Shown here piece by piece: positions 1 to 5,868 of a stretch of DNA of 20,765 bases; positions within the stretch are counted from its first letter, which is position 1, and each line of letters opens with the position of its first letter. The notes beneath the pieces were generated by a model, which saw only the letters and a program-made list of their open reading frames with translations, had not been told where the DNA came from and did no database searches. The position numbers were made by a program, and so were the translations under genes. This stretch comes from CAZUGA01 sp964626505 (GTDB lineage Bacteria; Pseudomonadota; Gammaproteobacteria; Methylococcales; UBA1147): assembly GCA_964626505.1 (NCBI GenBank), contig CAZVFR010000022.1:1-20765 (forward strand), written 5' to 3'.

Positions 1-687
1 AAAATAGCATTTACCGCAGGCCCGCGAGATTTGGATCCCGAATTAGCATCGCATTCTGATGATTGCCCTGATTGCGCGAAGTTTGCGGAGTCTATGCGCG
101 ATCTGGATAGAAAACTACTTGCGTGTATGAGCGTGGAAGTGCCACGGGGCTTGGCTGCGACCCTGCAAGAAATTCCCGGATATTCCTCCAAGGGTAAGTC
201 CAACTGGTTTATATTTGGCGGCTTTGCTTTAGCTGCCGCATTTTTATTGGGAATTGGTTTTTCTTCGGTGTACCGTTCGGATTTGATTTTTCAGCCGGCC
301 ACTCTGCAACAGGTCGTGTATGAACATATTCTCCATGAACCGCAAGCGTTAAACGCGATTTTTCCGGTTCAGGAAGCGGTTGTAAACACGACCCTGAAAG
401 AGTTTGGCGTTAGCCTGAAGAAATCCCCTGGAAAAGTAATGCACGTTACACTTTGCCCGATAGGCGATACCTTTGGATTGCATTTGGTTGTCCAAGGTAA
501 GCGCGGTCCCGTAACATTTTTGTTTTTGCCAACCAAAACATTGGATAAGTCACTCGCGATTGTTCAGGAGCGTTTTGTTGGCTACATCAAGCCCTCACCC
601 CACGGCATAATTGCTGTGGTCGGTGAAAAAGGCGAATTACTTGGAGAAACGGAAGCTGCTGTTCGAGGTGCTTTGAAATGGTTGTAA
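1..687 (+). CDS. DUF3379 family membrane protein (5'-truncated by window edge)
   Basis: The reading frame is open to base 1, so the gene starts outside the window; a TTG at 31 could be read as a start, but the upstream codons (KIAFTAGPRD) continue the family pattern. Visible parts: a cytoplasmic N-terminal region with a CPDC pair (anti-sigma-like zinc-binding look), the phrase 'DVP/EVPRGLA' typical of DUF3379, one hydrophobic segment (FIFGGFALAAAFLLGIGF), then a C-terminal domain of about 140 residues outside the membrane. From family knowledge, DUF3379 genes often follow an ECF sigma factor gene, so the missing upstream neighbour may be one; this is inference. It converges on the methyltransferase gene at 728. 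No frameshift or internal stop is seen. I am fairly sure of the family; the anti-sigma role is only suggested. Confidence 0.8.
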   Translation, partial: KIAFTAGPRDLDPELASHSDDCPDCAKFAESMRDLDRKLLACMSVEVPRGLAATLQEIPGYSSKGKSNWFIFGGFALAAAFLLGIGFSSVYRSDLIFQPATLQQVVYEHILHEPQALNAIFPVQEAVVNTTLKEFGVSLKKSPGKVMHVTLCPIGDTFGLHLVVQGKRGPVTFLFLPTKTLDKSLAIVQERFVGYIKPSPHGIIAVVGEKGELLGETEAAVRGALKWL

Positions 688-713
688 GTACTCGAATAAA
701 TTAGCGGTACAGG

Positions 714-725
714 CGAGGCGCCTCG
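714..725. other. GC-rich palindrome between convergent genes
   Basis: CGAGGCGCCTCG is a perfect 12-base palindrome in the 40-base gap between the convergent DUF3379 and methyltransferase genes. It could form a short strong stem in either transcript, but there is no T-run on either side, so a classic intrinsic terminator is not supported. Confidence 0.4.
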
Positions 726-727
726 AA

Positions 728-1606
728 CTATTCCTGCTTCGGGGATGTTTCAAGTTGTATGATGGGTTTACGAAATTTAAGCGTCATACGGTCACTTTCG
801 CCGATCGCCAGGTATTTTTCTCTATCAATGTCTTTAAGTCGTAGTGTTGGCGGCAAAGTCCATACACCTTCCGGATGATTTTTGGTGTCCTTTGAGTTTA
901 CATTAATATCAGAACGGCCAATGGTTTCGAAACCGGTTTTTTCGGCAAGCGCTATAACATAAGCTTCTGTTACGTAGCCGGAAGCTGCTACCGGATCCTG
1001 AGGCTTATCCGGAATGCCTCGGTGTTCAACGACGCCCAAGATACCGCCAGGTTTTAGCGCGCGAAACATGGCCTTAAATACATGCTTTTCAACACCGCTT
1101 TTCATCCAGTTGTGTACATTTCTGAATGTTAGTACGCGGTCGGCCGATTCCGCGGGCGCTATTTCAAGTGCGTCGGGTGGTTGTAATGTGGTTACCCTTA
1201 CGCGATTGTATATTCGTCGGTGGGTCGCCAACTTTTTTTTGAAGTCAGTCAAACTTTTCGTGAAAAACTGAATTTCCGATTTTGAAGAAAAATGTGCAGC
1301 ATAGAGCTTGCCATTTTTTCGTAGTAGCGGCGCTAGGATTTCTGTATACCAACCTTCTGCACCAGGCCAAATTTCGACGACCGTCATATTGGGCTGCAAT
1401 TCAAAAAAATGGAGGGTTTCAAGCGGGTGTCTATATTTGTCCCGCATGACATTTCTCGCTGATCGATGCTGTCCGGACAGCGCTTTTACGAGTTCCGAAG
1501 CCAGGGGATTGTAAAATCGTTGTTCGGTGAAAGCTTGAGGAGATGCGATTAGAATGTAAACAGTTAGCGTTAACGATAGTACGCGTCGACAGTGAATTAT
1601 GGACAT
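728..1606 (-). CDS. predicted exported class I SAM-dependent methyltransferase (COG4798-like)
   Basis: 292 residues. Residues about 8-27 are a hydrophobic signal-peptide-like stretch (LSLTLTVYILIASPQAF), so the protein is probably exported. The Rossmann methyltransferase fold is indicated by motif I VVEIWPGAEGWYTEIL at about 76-91, an acidic strand-2 region, 'DRVLTFRNVHNW' near 156-167 in the place of motif IV, and 'ALKPGGILGVVEHR' further on. The leading 'RxxMRDKYRHPLETLHFFELQPNMTV' region matches a group usually annotated as predicted methyltransferase with signal peptide; no substrate is known to me. It lies 17 bases downstream of dsbB on the same strand, so the two are probably cotranscribed, consistent with an extracytoplasmic location. 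SAM is not known to be plentiful in the periplasm, which makes the activity puzzling. Fold confident, substrate unknown. Confidence 0.8.
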   Translation of the reverse strand: MSIIHCRRVLSLTLTVYILIASPQAFTEQRFYNPLASELVKALSGQHRSARNVMRDKYRHPLETLHFFELQPNMTVVEIWPGAEGWYTEILAPLLRKNGKLYAAHFSSKSEIQFFTKSLTDFKKKLATHRRIYNRVRVTTLQPPDALEIAPAESADRVLTFRNVHNWMKSGVEKHVFKAMFRALKPGGILGVVEHRGIPDKPQDPVAASGYVTEAYVIALAEKTGFETIGRSDINVNSKDTKNHPEGVWTLPPTLRLKDIDREKYLAIGESDRMTLKFRKPIIQLETSPKQE

Positions 1607-1623
1607 AATATTGTGAGCTTCAA

Positions 1624-2115
1624 TTAATTTTTAATATTCCAGTATTGGGCAATGCTTGTGGCACCCAGCAGCAAAAATGCAATCAATGTCCAGCCCGGTA
1701 TGCTGAGACCAAGAAAGGTCCAAAGAATCTCGGCACATTCTCCGGTTCCACTCAGTAGTAACTCGAAGGTTTTACTTAATGGAAAATGTTTGAATACATA
1801 TTCAAGCCCCGGACCACAGGACGGGACCTCATTCGGAGGCAGGTTCTGCAACCAAATATGACGCGCTGAAACAAATGCACCCAAGCTTGAGACGAACAAG
1901 CCAAGCAATGCGTATATCTTGATACCGAAAGACGGCGGATTATGGGTGGTTGCCGCTAGCAGCACCAAGGCGACAGCCAATACTAGAACACGTTGCGATA
2001 TACACAGCGGACAGGGCTCTAGATTTCGTACGAACTGAAAGTATGCCGCTGTTAACAACAGTATCACACAAACCAGAAAGCCAAGAAAAAACCAAGTTCT
2101 GGCGGAATACTTCAT
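1624..2115 (-). CDS. dsbB: disulfide bond formation protein B
   Basis: 163-residue inner-membrane quinone reductase that reoxidises DsbA and passes electrons to ubiquinone or menaquinone. Four transmembrane segments are evident. The first periplasmic loop holds the CPLC redox pair (C35, C38), followed by the conserved Arg of 'SQR' (R42) used in quinone interaction. The second loop holds C100 (PSCGPG) and C127 (GECAE), the pair that attacks DsbA. Length and spacing match E. coli DsbB (C41/C44, C104/C130). It starts with ATG and has no strong Shine-Dalgarno. It is followed by the exported methyltransferase gene. No dsbA is in the window. Very secure assignment. Confidence 0.95.
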   Translation of the reverse strand: MKYSARTWFFLGFLVCVILLLTAAYFQFVRNLEPCPLCISQRVLVLAVALVLLAATTHNPPSFGIKIYALLGLFVSSLGAFVSARHIWLQNLPPNEVPSCGPGLEYVFKHFPLSKTFELLLSGTGECAEILWTFLGLSIPGWTLIAFLLLGATSIAQYWNIKN

Positions 2116-2255
2116 TGGATGGATGGCCTTGGTTCTTTGATAAAGCGGGTCGGATTCAAATTATTTCTTTGCTGACTGGGTAATGATTTATATAAAAACG
2201 CGGTTAAAAGTAACAGATTCTATCTAAAAATCCAGTCGTGTTGGTTGATTAGTGC

Positions 2256-2335
2256 TAGCCCGGATTTCTCATTAGTATGACGAACCCATTTTTTGTTTCC
2301 ACGAAAGACATACTTTCCTAGGAAATACAGTCTGT
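2256..2335. repeat. possible degenerate copy of the palindromic intergenic repeat
   Basis: In the 227-base gap between dsbB and the SDR gene, bases 2256-2271 (TAGCCCGGATTTCTCA) match the end of the repeat at 7849-7864 in 15 of 16 positions. About 50 bases on, 'TAGGAAATACAG' resembles the opposite end of the copy at 9774-9863. The middle does not align convincingly. Inside lies a perfect palindrome TTTCCTAGGAAA (2314-2325) within a weaker stem from about 2307 to 2335. It may be a diverged member of the same family with only the ends preserved, or a chance match of one end. Confidence 0.35.
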
Positions 2336-2342
2336 ATACCGC

Positions 2343-3047
2343 TTAGCTCGTAAAGCGAATAACTTTGTTCGACGGGCTTAAGTTGATTTCGTCAATCAAT
2401 GTACCACGCCGGAGTTTTAGAATGGTTGCAATCAATTCCGCGATATCCGTAGGACAAATGAAATTGCTTTCGTGATCACCGTGGGTGAATTTCAGATTGT
2501 TGAAAAATTCAGTTTTGACCATACCGGCGTTGATTAATGTCACCCGCACGTTGCTGGTAGCGCATTCTTCACGTAAGGCTTGAGTAAAACCCCGGATTGC
2601 AAATTTGCTCGCGCAATAAATCGATCCTTTGCGAGATCCTTGGAGTGCGGCTTCGGATCCCATGAAAATTAGATCACCAAATTTGCGTTTTTTGAACCCA
2701 GGGATTAATGCATGGCAAAGATAGGCTTGGCTGGTAAAGTTTAAATCCATTAATTCCCTGATTTGCGATAACGAGAACTCTTCCAGTGATGAGAATTGAC
2801 CTCGGCCCGCGCAAAATACAGCGCCATCGATATCCGGAAATTTGGCCAGGATGCTGGATAGTGCTTCAGGGAGAGAATTCAGGTCCGAAAAATCGCATCC
2901 GAAAGCGCTGAATTTATCTGAGTCAAAATCGAGGTTCTCGATGTTTCTTGCAACACCGATTACAGAATGGCCCTCTTTGAGTAACCGGGAAGTTGTTGCA
3001 TGGCCAATACCGGAACTGGCCCCAGTAATTAGGATCGTTCGTTTCAA
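2343..3047 (-). CDS. short-chain dehydrogenase/reductase (SDR), coupled to the SPL-family gene
   Basis: Classical SDR. With the TTG start at 3047 it is 234 residues and opens directly on the Rossmann strand MKRTILITGASSGIG (cofactor-binding GxxxGxG, residues 9-15). Other family marks: 'CAGRG' near 79-83 in place of NAG, N103 in 'DLNFTSQ', catalytic S131, and Y144xxxK148 in 'YCASK'. I chose the TTG at 3047 because it overlaps the stop of the preceding gene (TTGA), giving translational coupling, and because longer versions from TTG at 3104 add a tail that merely shadows the upstream gene. No good Shine-Dalgarno precedes either, so the exact start is uncertain. Substrate unknown; the strict pairing with the SPL-family gene suggests a shared task, but that is inference. 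Confidence 0.88.
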   Translation of the reverse strand: MKRTILITGASSGIGHATTSRLLKEGHSVIGVARNIENLDFDSDKFSAFGCDFSDLNSLPEALSSILAKFPDIDGAVFCAGRGQFSSLEEFSLSQIRELMDLNFTSQAYLCHALIPGFKKRKFGDLIFMGSEAALQGSRKGSIYCASKFAIRGFTQALREECATSNVRVTLINAGMVKTEFFNNLKFTHGDHESNFICPTDIAELIATILKLRRGTLIDEINLSPSNKVIRFTS

Positions 3048-4036
3048 ATTGTGCAACGGAAGAGTTTGGATGGTGGCATATAATTCAACAATTCCCCGGT
3101 GCAAAATTCAATCATTTCATCTTCCAACTCATTTGCATAAGCGGTTGTGCCGTTGATTGTTCTGAGCGGTCCCGCAAACAGTTTTTCACTTGGATAAAGC
3201 TTTCGCATTTTCCGGGAAAATTTTTCGGGAAGGCGGAATCCACCCAGGCTAACTGAATGAACCGAAGCGATATCTATGCAAGAGAAGATCGTATCGAATA
3301 ACGACCGATATTGGGCTTTGTAGTCGTTCTGGTAAATTATCGGATCGAAGCGTAAGCCCAAGGTCCAGCCATGGGCTTGAAGTTTACGCATCGCATCAAG
3401 CCGGCGGCTAACAGGAGGCGCCTTGTGTTCTAAGGCTTTAGCGGTCTCTTCGGGAGTAAAACTATACGCGACGATGCAATTTGGAATGGCTGACCTATCC
3501 AGTAGAGAGCGAATCTGCGTGCTTTTCGTTCTAAGTTCCAAGGTTGCGTTTGGGAGTTTTTTGAACGTTTCTAGGAACGAATCGGTAAATTGGGTTATGG
3601 GTTCCAAAGCCAAACTGTCGCAATCGTAACCCGAAAAAAAATGAATTTCTGTTTCCGGCAAGCGGGTTGAGATTTTTCGAATCTCGTGCTGGAAATCTTC
3701 GTAATTTACAAAAACGACATAATGGGCAGATTGAAACATACCTTGTAAAAAACAGTATCGGCAGTCGTAGAGGCAATTCAGCATATGCGAAAAGTAGTAA
3801 TTATGCGCGGCGCCTATTGAATAGCCTTGAGGTGCTTGCAGGATCAAGTTCTTGAACTTTTTTGCGAGGATCATTGCCGGCTGTTGTTTTTGTAGCCGGA
3901 AGTTCTGCGCTTTGGGATTGAATACTTCGGTATAACGTTCGCATAGTATTTGTCTGGCGTTTGGAAAGCGCTCGCGGATTGCGCGGGATCTTGGATGGTC
4001 GACAATGTCCTGTTCAATGTAGAGGGTTTCGATCAC
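3044..4036 (-). CDS. spore photoproduct lyase (SPL) family radical SAM protein
   Basis: 330 residues from a GTG start, close to the length of Bacillus SplB. The radical-SAM cluster motif CLYDCRYC (C88, C92, C95; CX3CX2C) sits almost exactly where SplB has it, preceded by 'NYYFSHMLN'. A further cysteine, C139 in 'SGYDCDSLALEP', lies about where SplB has its hydrogen-donor cysteine, which supports an SPL-like reaction (radical repair of a thymine photoproduct in DNA). In SplB the residue after the third cluster cysteine is Tyr; here it is Phe (CFLQ), so the proposed Tyr relay may differ. These comparisons are from memory of the family. Nothing in the window suggests sporulation. Its stop overlaps the start of the SDR gene. 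It might act on another DNA lesion or another substrate. Confidence 0.85.
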   Translation of the reverse strand: MIETLYIEQDIVDHPRSRAIRERFPNARQILCERYTEVFNPKAQNFRLQKQQPAMILAKKFKNLILQAPQGYSIGAAHNYYFSHMLNCLYDCRYCFLQGMFQSAHYVVFVNYEDFQHEIRKISTRLPETEIHFFSGYDCDSLALEPITQFTDSFLETFKKLPNATLELRTKSTQIRSLLDRSAIPNCIVAYSFTPEETAKALEHKAPPVSRRLDAMRKLQAHGWTLGLRFDPIIYQNDYKAQYRSLFDTIFSCIDIASVHSVSLGGFRLPEKFSRKMRKLYPSEKLFAGPLRTINGTTAYANELEDEMIEFCTGELLNYMPPSKLFRCTI

Positions 4037-4111
4037 GAGTGCTGTTCAGAAACGTTTAAAAATAAATTGCTATTTGAGTAGCGGGAAATAGCGCTAATTG
4101 CCCCAGGTTAT

Positions 4112-4142
4112 TTGTCACGGCGCGCGCCAACTAAGGTAGAAT
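4112..4142 (+). promoter_or_regulatory. candidate sigma70 promoter for proC
   Basis: TTGTCA (4112-4117) and TAGAAT (4137-4142) resemble -35 and -10 boxes, separated by 19 bases, slightly longer than ideal. The -10 lies about 30 bases before the proC ATG. The gap 4037-4171 separates the divergent SPL-family and proC genes, so a promoter is expected here. Confidence 0.35.
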
Positions 4143-4171
4143 AGCCCATCCGCTTGAGTGGGTAAATTGAA

Positions 4172-4999
4172 ATGAGACAACAGACGATCGGGTTTGTAGG
4201 TGGTGGTAACATGGCCACTGCTCTAATCAGCGGTTTGATAGATGATGGCTACGATGCTCAACAACTCTGGGTGTCGGATTTGGATACAGAAAAATTGAGT
4301 AGTTTAGCCAGTCAGTTTGGCCTGAACATCTCTTCCGATAACAATGAAATAGTTGCTCATTCGCAGGTGCTGGTGCTGGCAGTGAAACCCCAGGTAATGC
4401 GCACGGTGGCTAAGAAGATTGGCGAGGGTGTCAAACGATTCAATCCAATCGTCTTGTCGATCGCCGCGGGTATACGTGAAGCCGATTTGGATCGTTGGTT
4501 GGGCGGAAAGGTTGCTATTGTCAGGTGCATGCCGAATACGCCTGCTCTGGTTCGTACAGCAGCTACCGCACTGCATGCAAATGATCAGGTACGTCCAGAA
4601 CAGCGGGACACTGCTGAATCGGTTATGCGTTCGGTGGGATTGGTGGTCTGGGTTGACCGGGAATCCGCACTGGATGCCGTGACAGCGTTATCCGGTAGTG
4701 GCCCGGCTTACTTTTTTCTGTTGATGGAGACAATGGAGCAAGCTGCTTTGGAGCTTGGAATGGATACGCAGACCGCACGATTGTTGGTTGAGCAAACTGC
4801 TTTTGGTGCGGCTAAATTGGCGTTGGAAGTGGAAGGAGCGCCGTCTGAATTGCGTAAACGGGTTACCTCTCCGGGTGGCACAACGCAGCACGCAATAGAG
4901 GTTTTCGAGACCGGAAATCTAGCCGAATTGGTTGGAAATGCGGTACGTGCCGCGTATTCACGTTCGATTGAATTGTCTAATGAGCTTGGAGGAGACTGA
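4172..4999 (+). CDS. proC: pyrroline-5-carboxylate reductase
   Basis: 275 residues, the usual length. It catalyses the last step of proline synthesis, NAD(P)H-dependent reduction of 1-pyrroline-5-carboxylate, in the cytoplasm. N-terminal Rossmann fold with GFVGGGNMATALI (residues 7-19), 'VLAVKPQVM' for the cofactor, 'RCMPNTPALV', and the C-terminal helical dimerisation/substrate domain with 'SGSGPAYFFLLMETM' and 'RVTSPGGTTQHAI', the PROSITE-like signature. ATG start. Its TGA overlaps the ATG of yggT by one base, and GGAGGAGA just before provides yggT's ribosome binding site. In many gammaproteobacteria yggS (PLP homeostasis protein) lies directly upstream; here it is absent and the SPL-family gene takes its place in divergent orientation. 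Confidence 0.97.
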   Translation: MRQQTIGFVGGGNMATALISGLIDDGYDAQQLWVSDLDTEKLSSLASQFGLNISSDNNEIVAHSQVLVLAVKPQVMRTVAKKIGEGVKRFNPIVLSIAAGIREADLDRWLGGKVAIVRCMPNTPALVRTAATALHANDQVRPEQRDTAESVMRSVGLVVWVDRESALDAVTALSGSGPAYFFLLMETMEQAALELGMDTQTARLLVEQTAFGAAKLALEVEGAPSELRKRVTSPGGTTQHAIEVFETGNLAELVGNAVRAAYSRSIELSNELGGD

Positions 5000-5574
5000 T
5001 GGGTTCATCATATTATGCAAACCCTGTTATTTTTTTGGTTGAGACTTTTTTCAGCCTGTACATATTGGCCGTCATGCTGCGCTTTCTTCTGCAATGGGCT
5101 AGCGCGGATTTTTACAATCCGATTTCGCAGTTTTTGGTAAAAATCACCCATCCACCGTTGAAATTGTTACGCCGCTTCATCCCGTCGATTGGTCGAATCG
5201 ATACTGCGTCCATTGTATTGATGTTCGCATTACAAATGTTGTCGGGGTTTATTATATTTACCATGAGTGGCTCTACGACGCCAATCGCAGCGTTGTTTTT
5301 GTGGGCTTTGGTTGAACTGTTAAAGTTGCTGATTAACGTTTTTGTGTTCGCAATCTTAATTCAGGTGATTATCAGTTGGGTAAATCCCGGTACTTATAAT
5401 CCCGCTGTTTCCCTTGTTTATAATCTAACTGAACCCGTATTGCGCGTTGTTCGTAACGTGATTCCTCCGATTGGAGGAATCGATTTGTCACCGTTGGTGG
5501 TTTTGGTCGGATTTCAATTGATAAAGATGCTCTTATTCCCACCGCTGATACAGGCTATCTCCGTTGTGGGTTGA
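4999..5574 (+). CDS. yggT: YggT family integral membrane protein
   Basis: 191 residues with two repeats of the YggT domain, each with two hydrophobic helices: the first around residues 8-95 ('RFLLQWASADFYNPISQFLVKITHPPLKLLRRFIPSIGRIDTAS' in outline), the second around 100-190 with the parallel phrase 'NPAVSLVYNLTEPVLRVVRNVIPPIGGIDLSPL'. The conserved 'NP...P.L...R..IP..G.ID' pattern appears in both halves. The inner-membrane role is not well defined; homologues have been linked to osmotic or ion homeostasis and, in other lineages, to division or photosystem assembly. Translationally coupled to proC through TGATG. The genes that often follow (DUF167, metX) are not here; a terminator-like stem follows at once. 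Confidence 0.93.
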   Translation: MGSSYYANPVIFLVETFFSLYILAVMLRFLLQWASADFYNPISQFLVKITHPPLKLLRRFIPSIGRIDTASIVLMFALQMLSGFIIFTMSGSTTPIAALFLWALVELLKLLINVFVFAILIQVIISWVNPGTYNPAVSLVYNLTEPVLRVVRNVIPPIGGIDLSPLVVLVGFQLIKMLLFPPLIQAISVVG

Positions 5575-5576
5575 TT

Positions 5577-5645
5577 AGCCTATTCAGCGCGCTGTGCTAA
5601 ATGCTGGCTGGCCAATAGTGAACTGAAAATAGGCTTTGTTTCTAG
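5577..5645 (+). terminator. terminator-like stem-loop after yggT
   Basis: AGCCTATTCAG (5577-5587) pairs with CTGAAAATAGGCT (5623-5635), eight bases perfectly plus CAG/CTG after a two-base bulge. A GC palindrome CAGCGCGCTG (5585-5594) sits at the inner edge. The stem is followed by TTGTTTCT. The loop is long for an intrinsic terminator, so this is a reasonable but not certain 3' end for the proC-yggT transcript. Confidence 0.45.
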
Positions 5646-5868
5646 CATTCAAGATATTGTTACTATTAGTATTTATAAGTCAACTTGATAATATTTTCTT
5701 GTCTGATATCTGTCCGTTGAATCGATTCAAAGTACGTGCCGAATCGTTTCTCCAATGTCCGTTGTAGTATTAGTACAAAAATTAGACGGATCCGGTATTT
5801 CGTCTAAACTTTCTATAGATCGTTTTTAGAGTCATAAATCCGTCTATGGAGCCAGGTTAAGTTTAGAC
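5646..5868 (+). promoter_or_regulatory. structured leader/operator region before the dynamin-like gene
   Basis: AT-rich gap with several ordered signals. TTGAATCGATTCAA (5717-5730) is a perfect 14-base palindrome, a plausible operator. TGTCCGTTG occurs twice (5711-5719 and 5756-5764). TTAGACG (5782-5788) can pair with CGTCTAA (5801-5807), while the same segment extended, GTCTAAAC (5802-5809), can instead pair with GTTTAGAC (5861-5868), the eight bases touching the ATG. CGTCTA recurs at 5841-5846 and TCTATAGA (5812-5819) is palindromic. A weak promoter TTGATA-N16-TATCTG (5685-5712) is possible. No protein gene is seen. Confidence 0.4.

Noticed and set aside
1014..1514. Plus-strand open frames opposite the methyltransferase (and similar antisense frames elsewhere)
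   Set aside because: They are shadows of well-supported genes, with no ribosome sites and no family resemblance.
2307..2335. An intrinsic terminator after the SDR gene
   Set aside because: The stem around TTTCCTAGGAAA is AT-rich and imperfect, and on the minus strand no T-run follows it.
3048..3104. A longer SDR protein starting at TTG 3104
   Set aside because: The added residues precede the first Rossmann strand, overlap the coding end of the SPL gene and show no SDR similarity; the TTGA overlap at 3047 is the more natural start.
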